64,000 nt of DNA, from the NCBI GenBank assembly GCA_030280995.1, contig JASXTE010000008.1, forward strand, positions 22,619,693 through 22,683,692, read 5' to 3'. The position numbers and the translations under genes are program-made. This stretch comes from Hemileia vastatrix (taxonomy: Eukaryota; Basidiomycota; Pucciniomycetes; Pucciniales; Zaghouaniaceae). Positions within the stretch are counted from its first letter, which is position 1. The number at the start of each line of letters is the position of its first letter. A model generated the notes under the pieces. That model did no database searches. It worked only from the letters and a program-made list of their open reading frames with translations, and was not told the DNA's origin. Shown one piece after another: positions 10,924 to 21,567 of this stretch.

Positions 10924-11741
10924 CTGGCAAAGGTTATTCAATTGGTCTGACCTAATAAGCTACCTTTTTAATTTTTCTGCATAAAAATCCACTTTCACTT
11001 GAGGAATCAGATCTCTTCTAGTTTTATAACTAATTAACTTGTAATCTGAAATCTCTTTATCATCAGAATCAGAAAAAAAATAAGTTAAAACATAATTTTT
11101 ATTATTAATGTTAAAAATTTTAACCCCTTTTCCTTTGTATAATTTTACATCTAATCTTCCATCACCATAACCACCATTTTCCTCCTCAAAATCCTCAATA
11201 AATAAATTTGAAAGTTTAACCTCTCGCTGGAGGACAGAAATAAAATTATTATAAATATTATTTCTTTGTTAATTAATTATACTAAGATTTTTTTGATTAT
11301 GATGAGTTAGTTGCAGTTTATCCTCTTTCTGGAGGCCATGTAATATACAACCATAAATAACACCACTATTATCCACCATATTAACCAAACTACTATTCCA
11401 ATTTTTAAGCAACACAATGCAACCCGTTTTTCTTCTTGAATTGATTTTAAAATTTATAAAAAAATTTGATAAAGATAATGGACATATAGAAAAATCCATG
11501 ACATAATGACATTCCAAAGAAATATCAACAGACAATAATTGAGAATCTTCTTGAATTATCTCCAAGTGAGCTGACCTATTACAATCCGGGATCTCTCCAT
11601 TAGGAGAGACTAAAAATTATGGCAATCAGTTTTGGAGTAATCAACTTCTTTATATCCCGTGGTAGAAATTGATAAATGTGCCCCAAGGGCACTTCCACCA
11701 ATTCCTAACTCCACAAAAACCAACATCCAGAACTTTACGTA
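10924..11741 (-). pseudogene. B' protease remnant and PR-RT linker
   Basis: Minus frame 11565-11269 begins MEIIQEDSQLLSVD, matching B2 SAHLEIIQVDSQLFSVN at 63020. This is a linker between protease and RT that is peculiar to this family. Before it, near 11700, GIGGSALGAHLSIST corresponds to B2 GIGGSIVKVHFYVAR after the protease flap. The catalytic DSG segment is deleted. B2 and B' share this long linker, so it is a genuine family feature of unknown role. Confidence 0.6.
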
Positions 11742-12763
11742 CTAAAGCACCAAAAAATTACACACCTTTCTTAAAACTATAGGTGAATCTAAGTTATTCA
11801 CCCCATAATTTAAAGCCTCTTCACTCTCCATTAGTGCATGAAAAAGGATATCTACTTTTACAAGCTCTTCCTGATATTGAACTAAATCCCCCATACATAT
11901 ACCAAATCCATCAACATAATCCTCCTCCAAATTAAAAGTTTCTTCATCAATAATAATAACATTTTAATCTACAGAGATCTCTTTTTTTATAGAAATATCA
12001 TCTTCTAAAATAGTATCTTCAGCTTGGAGAAATTCTTCAGGAATAAGTGAATCCAAACTTTCAACAGCATCTAAATCTTCTACACCATCCTCTTCTACCT
12101 CTTGAGTGACAAAATTGTCTCTTTCAGGGTTCAAATCAACATCAGTCAGAGAATCCAAATAATACAAAACATAATTCTTCACCACCCCCATAGGTGGGTT
12201 CCCAATTTCTCCATTTATAGAAGTCTTCATTAAATTAGCATTTAAAAGAAATTCCAAAACAACCTCCTTAAAAAAGTTTCCCATATAATTCTAAAAAATA
12301 TACTTTGCTTTATCTTCATGACATAAAACATCATCATCCACTAGATAATACAGCACAACTTTAAATTCTTCCATAAATTTACAATACTGAGCAAGAGAAT
12401 TATTATCACCTTTAGATTCCCATCTCCTATAAGTATCCTTGATATTTTCCAATTAATAATACTTTGAAAACCTCATAACCATCTCTATCTTTAGCTTTTC
12501 CCAATTAATATCATTATAGCCATCTATCTTGATAACCTCTTTTTTCCCTTTCTGTCCACAATAAAAAATCTAATCTGCTTCCCCATATCCAAAGTTAAAG
12601 CACCTTTAATCCCAGAAACAGCCTCATACATATCCAAAAACCTGTTCTAATAATCACCAGAAAACTTGGGCGCATCACAAGATACAATTCTTACTGATGC
12701 CATAACAGGTACATCAGCAGCCAAAACACCATATCCAATAACAGAAGACATCCTAAAGACAAT
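11742..12763 (-). pseudogene. B' gag
   Basis: On the minus strand the capsid region starts near 12705 (MASVRIVSCDAPKFSGDY, stop, NRFLDMYEAVSGIKGALTLD, MGKQIRFFIVDRKGKKEV). It continues through a Trp-containing RRWESKGDNNSLAQYCKFM to 11964 (frame 12284-11964) and an acidic tail. It parallels B2 gag (VRIFSWDGPNFNGEEVKWFISRYEAAAAVDGASHVDMVK) segment by segment. Scattered stops, mainly TAA/TAG at expected Gln/Arg positions, kill it. No zinc knuckle was found, so the C-terminal third is missing or unrecognisable. Confidence 0.7.
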
Positions 12764-12855
12764 AGATCAACCATTAATAGTGTTTCAAAATTGAGACTCT
12801 TTCAGACTAAGATAGTCCAGTTATCAAGTAAGTTCATTAAAATCCAGAGAATCTA

Positions 12856-12878
12856 AACCCCAATTTGTGTGCCACCAA
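12856..12878 (-). promoter_or_regulatory. B' primer-binding site, decayed
   Basis: Directly inside the 5' LTR the minus strand reads TTGGTGGCACACAAATTGGG. It lines up with the better preserved B2 site TTGGCGCCCAAAGTGGGG at 60234, with C-to-T and other changes. Position and spacing support it. Confidence 0.55.
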
Positions 12879-13976
12879 TGTAGAAAGACTCATACAGTTG
12901 CCTTTCTGTAAGCAGAATCCAAGGAAGTTGGATAAAAAAATGAAAACCCTGTCCCTTTAAGTAAAATATGGGTTCAAATTTACTAATATAAAGTGTCTAC
13001 TTGATAAGAGATGACCATTTTACTATTTGATTTATAAATTTTTGAGATGTAGAAGCAGTGTTCTTATTGTTGGGGGAAAGAAATACAACAGTAAAGTTGT
13101 ACTGATAAAATTTATTTAAATAATTAAATTTCCATGTTTTTATGATATTTATATCTTTGTGAACAAATTTTATAAATGAGTCCCTGAATTTGACAAATTT
13201 GCATTAATATCCTGTAAATATATATATTTAAGTTGTTGTGTAAATTTTATAAAGAATTATATAAAAAGTGTTATTTTAAAAGGGTATTACAAATTATTAA
13301 TATGTTATGTAAATGAAGATGGTAGTTTTTATATGAATTTTCATATGACTATATAGTTTTTATATAAGTTATATCCCCCTACTAACACTGACTCTAGAGC
13401 CCTTATATGCATATTCAAGTCACATGCCCCCTTTTCCTCTCTGGAGTCAGTGCAGAGTGTGTATGAAGTTTGGCCAAAGTATCCTGGAGCTTGTACAGGA
13501 CTCTGAATTAAAATATAGCCTTAAAACACTAATGGTAAATCTAAAAAACTAAAAATGATAGGTTTACATCTGAGGAACCTCCAATTAAAATTTTCTATCC
13601 AGTGTAACCCTATTAACTGAGCTAAAAACTCTTAAAGTTAAGTAAACAGTTTAAATTCAAAAATAATCAAAAATACTTTATAAAATTATTAAAAATAAAT
13701 AAAAATAGTTAAATTCCCCAAAAAGTTCTAAAGGCTCTTGAGACTCCTGACTTTCATTTACATGCACATTTAAACCTATACTTGAATTTCTTGACTGTTC
13801 AATAAATGTTTTGTCTTGAATTTTATAATTAAACTTTTTCTTGCAATATTACCATCCATTCTTTTAATAATTTAAAATATATAAAACATTGATTAGAATT
13901 TCCAATTTCCATAAAATCATCTCAGATTTTAATTAATATCATTTTCAAGTGCCATACTAAACTTTAGACTTCCACA
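12879..13976 (-). repeat. B' 5' LTR (1098 bp)
   Basis: In minus orientation it starts TGTGGAAGTCTAAAGTTTAG at 13976 and ends CTTTCTACA at 12879, matching B2 LTR (TGTGGCAGTCTAAAGCTTAG ... CTACCTACA). A CATATAAGG TATA-like box lies near 13405 on the minus strand. The distinctive TTGGATTCTGCTTACAGAAA precedes the 3' terminus, as in all B LTRs here. Confidence 0.8.
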
Positions 13977-15461
13977 GTAGTGGATCTAGAAGAGATATTT
14001 TTCTTCAAGTTAGAGTGGATGTTGATGCAAAATATTATAAAAATATAGTTAATTAGGTCAGACAAACTAATGAACCTCTACCAGATTAAATTAACCCACC
14101 TTTGAAGAGGCCAGTTTTTTCAAGAGATTCATATGACTGTTCTTTTGTCAAGAATCTTCCTGAACTCTCTGAAACCTCAAGAATTACTTTTGAGAGACTG
14201 GGTGTTGTTAATTTTGGACCTGAAGATTGGTTGTCAGGTGAAGAGAAACAGGAGAAAAAAAATTGCAACCCAACATCTAGTTGCCACTTTTTTAGCCCCT
14301 GTGAGAAGAAGTATTTTTTGGATGTGATGGTAAAAAGGACATAGTCCATTGCTTTTTTAGAAGAGGAAGGAGGTGTTCTGCAGCATTCTTATGGGGAGCC
14401 TTACAAGATTCCTGTATTATTTCAAAAATCATGGCAGAAAATTCCAATTCCTATTCTTGCAGCTTTAAAAGACAATTTTATTGAAGTCATCAGAGAACAG
14501 ATTCAAACTGAAATATATGAGCAGCCTTCAACAAGTTACTCATGTCCAGTGTTCTGTAGCAAGAAATGTAATGGAAAGCTCAGGGTAGTTCATGATATTA
14601 GGGAATTAAATAGGGCTACAATAAAAGATGCTTGTATAACACCTAGCATAGAGGATTTTTGAGAGGCTTTTACTGATAGGGTGTGTTATGGATTGGGAAA
14701 TATTATGGGGGATATGATGATAGAGAATTAAAACCTGATTCTAGATCTCTCAATACTTTTGATACTCCACTTGGAAGATTTAAATAGACAAAATTACCTA
14801 AAGGTACAACAAATTTGGTTGCTGTTTATCAGTCTCAGATGGCTTGGAATCTTCAAGATGAAATTTTACAATATAGGGGTATATTTATTGATGATGGTGG
14901 AATTAAAAGTACTTCAACAGATTAAAATAATAAAGTGTTGGAAGAGAATCTAGGGATACATAAATTTATCTGGGAGTAAGCTGTTGTTTTAGAGAGAATT
15001 TTGTTTAGGATTGAAGAGGCTGGTTTAACTATATCTGGATCAAAGTTTTCTTGTTGTAATCCAGCTTTGGAGATTCTAGGTCATGTGGTATGTAAAGAGG
15101 GTAGGATTATTTAAAAGAAGAAGGTAAATAAAACTCAGTCCTGGCCAAGACACAAGAATATGACTAAATTTAAATGGTTTTTAGGCGTATGTGTTTATTT
15201 CAGAATTTTCATCAAGTATTTTTCTTCATTGAAAGCTCCTTTGAGATGGTTGACTAGAAAGGATTCTAATTGGGAGTAAGATGATGAATAAAAAAGAGGT
15301 ATTTTTGAAGCTGATGAAGATGGTTGGAAAAGATATTGTTCTCCTTAAATTAGATTATTGGGAAGGAAAAGGTAGGATTTATTTGTATGTGGACTCTAGT
15401 CAAATTGCTGCTGGGGTGGTTTTTTCCCAGATGGGTAAAGCTGGATACATTAGACAAGTCA

Positions 15462-16731
15462 TGTCAGCCTAGGTATCACCAGGACTGAATATTTCTTATG
15501 CTTAAAATAAGATAACTTTAATTAAATTAAGCTTATAAGTAAAAATTATGGTTATTATGCTTATATATATCTATTACAACATTAAATGAATTATATAAGT
15601 TTAAATAGCTTATCCATAGCCCTATAATACTTATTAAGATTCTAATAGAGTCATAATATACTTATCTTAAATGATATTAAGTAATTATAGACAGACATAA
15701 CATGATGTGAAAAGCTGTGGGGTATGCATGTGCTGCAACATCTGATTCAATTCAAATTTAATATAAACTGGATAGTGTAGCACATGCATATCCCACAGCT
15801 TTGCATGTAGTTTAAGCTTATATGTATGCATAAACCTCATATTCAATTAAATACATAGTTATATTATGTATATATAGGTCTATAAGCAGTTTTAAACCTC
15901 TAAATAGCCTATAAGATTTATTTTTCTGCTTATTTTAAGTCATATGGACATATTAAATGGACTCACAACACCTACACAAGCATATACACCTTTTTCAGGC
16001 ACATACATCCAGTTTTTGACAACTTAATCTGCTTCATTTGATGGATTTTCACAGATTTATGGGTTGGGATATGATTACTGGGATAATATGGATGCTTGGA
16101 GATGTTATTGGGGACTTATAAAGCTGATTTAGCTACTTTATATGCTTTGCGTTTCATTATATACTTTTTGGATGAGTTATTTTACCTGTTTCTTTATGGT
16201 ATCCGCTTTTATGTGTTTTCTCTATTTATGGTATGGGTTTATGATATCATTAATTGTGATGGAGGGTCCTTACTGGATGTCTGGGTGTTGAAAATGCTTG
16301 AATTAGATTCCATGGGGAGGTATTGGCCCTCACAGTGCTGTGATTTCTGGGGAGATAAGTCACATCATCTGGATTGAAGGTCTGTGCACTTTAGTGGATT
16401 TTGGTATAAGTAAGGAAGGATTTGACAGTTTATTGAACATCACTTACTTAATAAAGCTCAATTAAACATTATAACACAATTATTATTGTATATATATATA
16501 TATTATAAATCATTCATAAATTGATATTATCTTTATATCTGCTATAAATATATTTTATTAACCTATTTTCCACCACTAGCACGCACCAATCCATATATTG
16601 TGAGTTTAAACTGAGCATAACTATTTTATTAGTTTTCCCCTGAGGTTTAATCACTAAATCAAATATTAATAAGTATTTGGACCATTAATATTTAGTATTG
16701 AATCATACTTAGATACTAGCATACACTGACA
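15462..16731. mobile_element. F: solo LTR (1270 bp) inserted in B1 RNase H
   Basis: Starts TGTCAGCC and ends CTGACA (TG...CA with a 6-bp terminal inversion), flanked by AGTCA (15457-15461) and ATTCA (16732-16736), a 5-bp target duplication with one change. Removing it with one duplication rejoins RQV-RYESVVFTK in frame, which proves the insertion. It contains a 27-bp inverted repeat at 15711-15802 and no credible coding frame. Confidence 0.8.
15711..15802. repeat. 27-bp inverted repeat (hairpin) in LTR F
   Basis: The left arm is 15711-15737 (starts AAAGCTGTGGGGTATGCATG) and the right arm 15776-15802 (ends ATCCCACAGCTTT). They are complementary at 25 of 27 positions, with a 38-nt loop. It could be an RNA hairpin in the LTR transcript or a small inserted palindrome. 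Confidence 0.8.
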
Positions 16732-16945
16732 ATTCAGGTATGAATCTGTGGTCTTTACAAAGGTGGAATCAAGATATTCTCAACCAAAACTTGAACTCTG
16801 TAGAGAGGAAAAAATTCTGAAGAAATTGAAAAATGTTATAGTCAATCAAGACTTCAAAATTCAAGTGGATGCTAAATCTTTAATGCAAATGATTAATTCT
16901 CTGAGTTTACCAAACGCACCTATGACCAGATGGGTAGCTTTTTAA

Positions 16946-17410
16946 CTTTAAAATTAGGGTAAACTATTAATTAAAAAAATAAAGAATGCCTCCAGAATGA
17001 ATATAAGCTACCCACAATCTTTACAAAGAAAAAAATTGTTCAATTCAAATGACCAAAAATTTTAGTGAAGATTTATTTTGGAATTTATATATTATTGGTG
17101 GCAGTGTTCACAGGGGAACCTTTTAAATTAAATATTGGTAAGTTTGGGGGTAATTTATGGGCTGGATGCTCTATACACAATTACCCCACAATGTTTGTTG
17201 CCAAATTTTACCTATTTCTAGTTAAATCTTGGCTTTTTTTTATTATATAGAGAGTACTCTAAGACTATAAACTGGATATATATGATTTCAGAATGAGCAC
17301 ACCCATTTGAAGGCAGGATTCAAGATTTTATTTTGGTTTTTTTTATTGAAAATTTTATATTTTATTATTAATTTAATTCATTTTAAAATTTATTAAAAAT
17401 TCATTTATTC
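16946..17410 (+). other. B1 sequence after RNase H; no integrase seen
   Basis: After the stop at 16945 the expected FSFDLVHKPGK tether and integrase are absent. Short frames (17065-17250) show no family resemblance. I infer a deletion of the integrase between about 16945 and 17260, where the 3' repeat motif first appears (CTAAGACTATAAACTGG at 17259). Confidence 0.45.
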
Positions 17411-17475
17411 AGGGATATTTCTCACTGGTGTTCTCCAATCATTTTTTAAAATTGGAGGGAGGCCACCCAGTGATC
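17411..17475 (+). repeat. Hairpin in B1 3' region, shared with D2
   Basis: A left arm near 17430-17447 (TCACTGGTGTTCTCCAAT) can fold on a right arm near 17452-17477 (ATTGGAGGGAGGCC, then ACCCAGTGATCA). D2 has the same design at 38449-38507 (GATCACTTGGTGG ... GGCCACAAGTGATC). The arm contains GGAGGGAGG, which is identical to the polypurine-tract core. Confidence 0.55.
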
Positions 17476-17557
17476 ATTTCTCTAGTTTCCTAGTTATGTT
17501 TTTTTTAATTTTTCTAAATTATTTATGTTTTATTTTAAATTTCTTTCCTGTGTATCA

Positions 17558-17581
17558 CACATCAAGGTGCACTTTGATGTG
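17558..17581. repeat. 24-bp palindrome, conserved in D2
   Basis: CACATCAA-GGTGCACT-TTGATGTG is self-complementary at all but two position pairs. A near-identical sequence sits at 38039-38062 in the same relative region of D2. Such palindromes often bind dimeric proteins, so a link to the antisense zinc-cluster protein is possible but unproven. Confidence 0.65.
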
Positions 17582-17890
17582 GGTTTTATTTAAGAGGTTC
17601 AGCTCATAAAATGGCTGGGGGACATTTTTTAATTTGAATTTTCAAATTTTAATTTTTCAAAATAATTTTATTTAAAAATTTCATATTAAAAAGATAAAAA
17701 AAAAGTCAAATTAAGTCATGAATTTAAATTATTATTACTGAAGCTTTTTTAATAAATCAAATTAGATATTCTTTTTCCTATATTTTATTTTATTTTAATT
17801 ATTTCATTTCCTTTTATTTTATTTTGAGATGGAAAACAGGATTAACCAATGTTTGACAAATTAGGGATTTTATGTCAAGACTTTCTGTTA

Positions 17891-18195
17891 GTCCTACAAG
17901 ACTTCAAACTGGCTGGTTCTCAAACTTATGGAAAGATTTTTTTGGATTTCAACCTTCTGGATCTGTTAGTTCTTCAAAAATAAAAACTGAATATTTAAGA
18001 GGAAATTTCAAGATTTTAAAATCAATTGAATTTTTTGTCCTCCATGACCATAAACTGGTAAGTCAACAATCCTGGGTCCACTATGACCCATAACTGTAAA
18101 TTAATTTCTCTTTGGTCCACCAAGACTATATCCTGGCAATCAATTTAATGTTTGGTTACCTAAGGCTTTCAACTGGGAATATTAATATATCTTTT
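17891..18195 (+). repeat. 39-bp minisatellite in B1 3' region
   Basis: Eight degenerate units start at 17891, 17930, 17969, 18008 (short), 18037, 18076, 18115 and 18155, with spacing 39, 39, 39, 29, 39, 39 and 40. The conserved half is GTCCWCCAAGACTWTAAACTGG-like (for example GTCCTCCATGACCATAAACTGG read in two parts). The other half is variable. An extra copy lies at 17259, and D2 carries inverted versions near 34954, 38550 and 38809. Confidence 0.7.
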
Positions 18196-19116
18196 CAAAT
18201 AAGTTCAATCATTTTTAATTTATCACTGGTTCATCATTATTTACACTGAAATCCACTCATTTGAACAACTCAATCATTTATGGATATGATGCAGCTAGCT
18301 TTAGGAAATGAAGATGTCACAAAATGGATCTTTTTTATTTTGCTTAAAGAAATGTGGAAATTTTAAAGGGTTATTGGTAGAGATTGTAAAGGTAGATATG
18401 GTCATCCTAAATTATGGAGAGTGTAGAGTATTTGGATAATAGGGTGAAGGAATAGGATGCACTCAAAGGCTGGAAATAAAGTTTTGAAGAAACTCTGGTA
18501 AAATATGAAAAGTTCTGATAGTTTTAAAGAAGTTTAAAGCACCAGAAAAAATACATGGGCACCTGATAGCAGGTTCCAATCCCTATCTTTGACTTAACTC
18601 AATTTCAACTTAGCTGTAGTTCTTTTGGAAAGAATGCATACTGAATAATGAGCACACTAGCTTGTGCAAAATCGATTCAAATTTACTCTTAAATTAAAAC
18701 TGAATATAGGGTTAGTCACCTTCTAAAAGGTTTCACTTGAGTTTTTGCAGTGAAAGGTTGTAAATTTATTTGAATGTTGTGATGCTAAATCATTTGAAGG
18801 TGGATTAGGTTGTTGGAAATTTTGATTGCCTCATGCTAGGATATTTTGGAGGAAGCTAGGAGGAACTTATGGTGATAATTAGATCATATTATTAAGGCCA
18901 GTAGTTGAAGAGCCTACTCTCTCATGTTGTGCTAGAAAGAGACTGGTGGAGGGGAGTCTGAAGGGATTCAAACCTTACTCTCTGTAGTGGAATCATCCCA
19001 AGGAAAATACAGTTTATTAAAATTTTATATCAATAAAACTTTGACAGAAAATAGGATCAGCCAGACATCATGTTTAATAGCACTAAAAAAACAAATTTTA
19101 AAGAAGGGAAGAACAA
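18196..19116. other. B1 3' region without recognised coding sequence
   Basis: A+T-rich with moderately G-rich patches around 18780-18980. No family motif is seen on either strand. It lies between the minisatellite and the end of the antisense gene. Confidence 0.4.
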
Positions 19117-19850
19117 TCAAAACAAATAATCTCTTTGAAATCTTTCTACATCAGCATCAAAACTTTTCATTAGTAATCTTCTTTTCATAATTTCTTTAAT
19201 ATTATTAGCTGTAGTTTCTTGAAAATAAGTTAAAACAATTTGCTTCATATCATCTGAAAAATCTAAATATCTACAAAATCTTGGATAATAATATATATAG
19301 TCAATCTGGTACCAGCCAACATCATTGGAATTGGTTATTTCAATAGCTTAAAAGTAAAAAGGATGGAAGAATTAGTAAGATGGACAAACTTTTAATTCTA
19401 GCAAATAAACTTTTAGAAAAACTGAAAGGATAAAATGGAATAATAGGATTGGGATCTTGAGATGGGTGTGGAAGCTCAGGATTGGGATTAGGTTTTTTGG
19501 AGGAGGAAGCTGTTTTGGCCCTAATATTTTTGAAGAAATGTGGAATTTTGAGTAGTCTCTTTTTTGGTATAGTTGGATTAGAGAAAGCTTCTGGGCCTGT
19601 GTAGGCATTGGTTCTGGAAGGAATTATTGCACAAATATATTTATTTTTTTAGCCTGTAGAGATCACAGGAAGTTCTTCTATGGAATCCAGGATTAGAAGT
19701 TAAGAAAGGAACCTGGTATCTGGCGCAAAATTTTCATGGGATAGCTAAATCCTTTGCAGAAATTCCATGATGATGATGATGAAGATGAAGCCAAATATGT
19801 GCATTGGAAATAATGGTTGAAGAGGATGAAGAGGATATGAATATTTAATG
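19117..19850 (-). pseudogene. Antisense zinc-cluster gene of B1, decayed
   Basis: This minus-strand gene remnant starts close inside the 3' LTR. Near 19755-19660 a frame reads KFCARYQVPF...TSCDLYRLKK, stop, IYLC. This fits the D1 cluster (CxxC ... ACDACYSRKKYC) with two cysteines changed to tyrosine, each a TGC-to-TAC change. The middle frame 19608-19372 is Pro/Ser-rich (KQLPPPKNLIPILS), like the linkers of the other copies. The last part, about 19310-19117, is a helical LDFSDDMKQIVLTYFQE ... RFQRDYLF and stop. It has the same position, orientation and domain order as in D1, D2 and E. Frames and splice sites are too damaged to define exons, and the assignment rests on pattern and position. 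Confidence 0.45.
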
Positions 19851-19890
19851 GATCAATTATTCAAATTTAAGAATGGGGACATTCTTCATT

Positions 19891-19900
19891 GGAGGGAGGA
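19891..19900 (+). promoter_or_regulatory. B1 polypurine tract
   Basis: GGAGGGAGGA directly abuts the TG of the following LTR, so that LTR is the 3' LTR of a plus-strand element. Confidence 0.85.
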
Positions 19901-20252
19901 TGTGGTAGTCTAAATAAAGTATGGCACTTAAAAGTACTTATAATTGAATTAGAGATGGTATTTTTGGAGATTAGAAAGGCCAATCTAATTTTATAAAACT
20001 TTTATTATTAAAAGAATAGATGGTATTTTCAAAAAATGAGTCAATTATTTAGGTCAAGAAGAAACATTTATTCAATAGTCAATAAATGCAATTATAGGTT
20101 TAAAATTGCTTGGAAATGAAAGTCAGGAGTTTCAATAATCTTAAGAATATTTTAGAAAATTTTTGCTATTTTTTTTATATTTCTAATAATTTTATAAATT
20201 ATTTTTATTATCTTGATTTTTAATAGTTGACTTATCTTTAATGACTTGTAGC
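19901..20252 (+). repeat. B1 3' LTR, left part
   Basis: Begins TGTGGTAGTCTAAATAAAG, matching other B LTR starts. It is interrupted after GTAGC (20248-20252) by element C. It continues at 49487; the two parts sum to about 1065 bp, close to the 1052-bp B2 LTR. Confidence 0.85.
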
Positions 20253-21033
20253 TGTCACATTCCATGTGACACTCAAAGCAAAAGTAAGTCTTTTAATCCA
20301 TAAATTAGTACACAAATCCATACTTGAAGTTCAGAAAGAAACATCTACCTAGTTACTTCTTTTTCCCTTTGTTGTCTCAGTTAGAATGTGCTAGCATCTG
20401 CGCTATCTAAACCTTTAATCTGAATTAGCCAATAATCTGCTTATACTCTTAATCTTTAAGAAAATGCAAAATATATTAGTGCTAGGATCAATTGTATACT
20501 TTCAATGCTGAGTTTTTGTGTGTCTAAGGGTAATTAAAGGTCTGTGAGTAGGGATAGGAGTAAAGTTGAAGGATCAGTAGGTTATATTGAAGGTTCACTG
20601 ATAAATTAAGGGTGGATTATTAAAGGGGTCAACGCGAGATGGAGTTGGCTATATAATGGGGTGGATTTGGTTTGAAATTCTTTAGAATTAAATTATGATA
20701 TTGTTGTGATAGTATTTAGACTATATAAGGTTATTATTGTTTCCTACCTTTTTTAATAATCAATTTTGCTTTAAACTATTAAAAAATCATGAATCCTTTT
20801 TGATTATTAAGTTCCAACACTTTGTGAGATTAAACTGAATATTTAGTGTTACTGTAAATTAAATTATTATTCACCTAAAACTTATCTCAAATAAATATTA
20901 ATTTATCTTAAACTTATCCTTAAATCTCTTCCTCAAAGCATTCCTCCGTGCTTTGAAGTATTCTTCAATTATCTTTGCCAATCTCACTTACCCAGGAACA
21001 CCCTTGACCTTGTTTGTAGGCTTTTCAGTGACA
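20253..21033 (+). repeat. C 5' LTR (781 bp)
   Basis: Starts TGTCACATTCCATGTGACA, itself a short palindrome, and ends TTTTCAGTGACA. Relative to the 3' copy (694 bp) it keeps about 70-80 bp around 20395-20480 that the 3' copy lacks. Confidence 0.85.
20650..20656 (+). promoter_or_regulatory. TATA box of C 5' LTR
   Basis: TATATAATGGGGTGGATTTGG is kept in both C LTRs (here and 49098), whereas the surrounding sequence has drifted, so it is probably the core promoter. Confidence 0.6.
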
Positions 21034-21102
21034 GTATAACTTAATTCTCTGTAGTTCTCATTTTTTTATTCATAATACTATGTATTAAGGGGAAATGCCT
21101 AA

Positions 21103-21567
21103 ATGGCACCAATTCAACGCACTCCTGCTATGGGTGCTACTACTAGAGCTTGTGCCAGAGATAGTCCAACAGCTTTACAACCTATTCCCCACACTGACTC
21201 TCTTGAATCTCTTGAATTAAGGGGAAGGGAACATTAAATTCAATCCTTAGAAGCCATAACTCATAATTTTGAAGATTATAGTGAGAAAGAAGGTGAAAAT
21301 ACAATGCACAAGGCACCATCAGCCCTGGCTACCAACCCTTTAATCCAAAATTATGAGCCTGGTCCAGCTCCTTTATTGGAATATTTCATGAAATTATTAG
21401 TGAAATCAATTTATAATTCTTCTCCCTTGAAGAACTCTAAATTTAAAAATCTCTTTATGAAATCCCCAGATAGATTTGATGGAGAAAAATCTGACAGATT
21501 GCAACCTTTTTTAGAAACCTGCATATTAATATTCGACAATGACCCTTTAAATTTTAATAAAGATTGC
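21103..21567 (+). pseudogene. C gag, first segment
   Basis: ATG 21103 (MAPIQRTPAMGATTRACAR) opens a gag with one stop (TAA at 21235). It includes PDRFDGEKSDRLQPFLETC and DPLNFNKDC, typical of the start of the retrotransposon gag domain. It breaks at 21567 where E is inserted and resumes at 32737. Normally it would form the RNA-packaging shell. Confidence 0.8.

Larger units (their letters stand above)
13977..16945 (+). pseudogene. B1 reverse transcriptase and RNase H, split by solo LTR F
   Basis: Plus-strand pol begins at 13977, where B' is inserted, in the RT linker. Then come RPVFSRDSYDCSFVK (14107), an insertion-broken DWLSGEEK...KKYFLDVMVK, YSCPVFCSKKCNGKLRVVHD (about 14550), IMGGYDDREL, FDTPLGRFK, VAVYQSQMAWNLQDE and the catalytic-box equivalent GIFIDDGGIKS near 14880. 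LERILFRIEEAGLTISGSKF follows, then FLGVCVYFRIFIKYFSSLKAPL. RNase H starts at 15370 (VDSSQIAAGVVFSQ) and breaks at 15461. It resumes in frame at 16737 (YESVVFTKVESRYSQPKLELC) to RWVAF, stop 16945. Integrase is missing; the sequence then diverges. At least eight in-frame stops. Confidence 0.85.

Noticed and set aside
13977..13981. GTAGT after the B' LTR resembling the C target duplication GTAGC
   Set aside because: It is one base different and belongs to an unrelated insertion; no partner was found for it.
16096..16377. 93-codon hydrophobic frame inside solo LTR F
   Set aside because: LTR sequence with high T content gives spurious Phe/Leu/Tyr frames; there is no promoter context or homologue.
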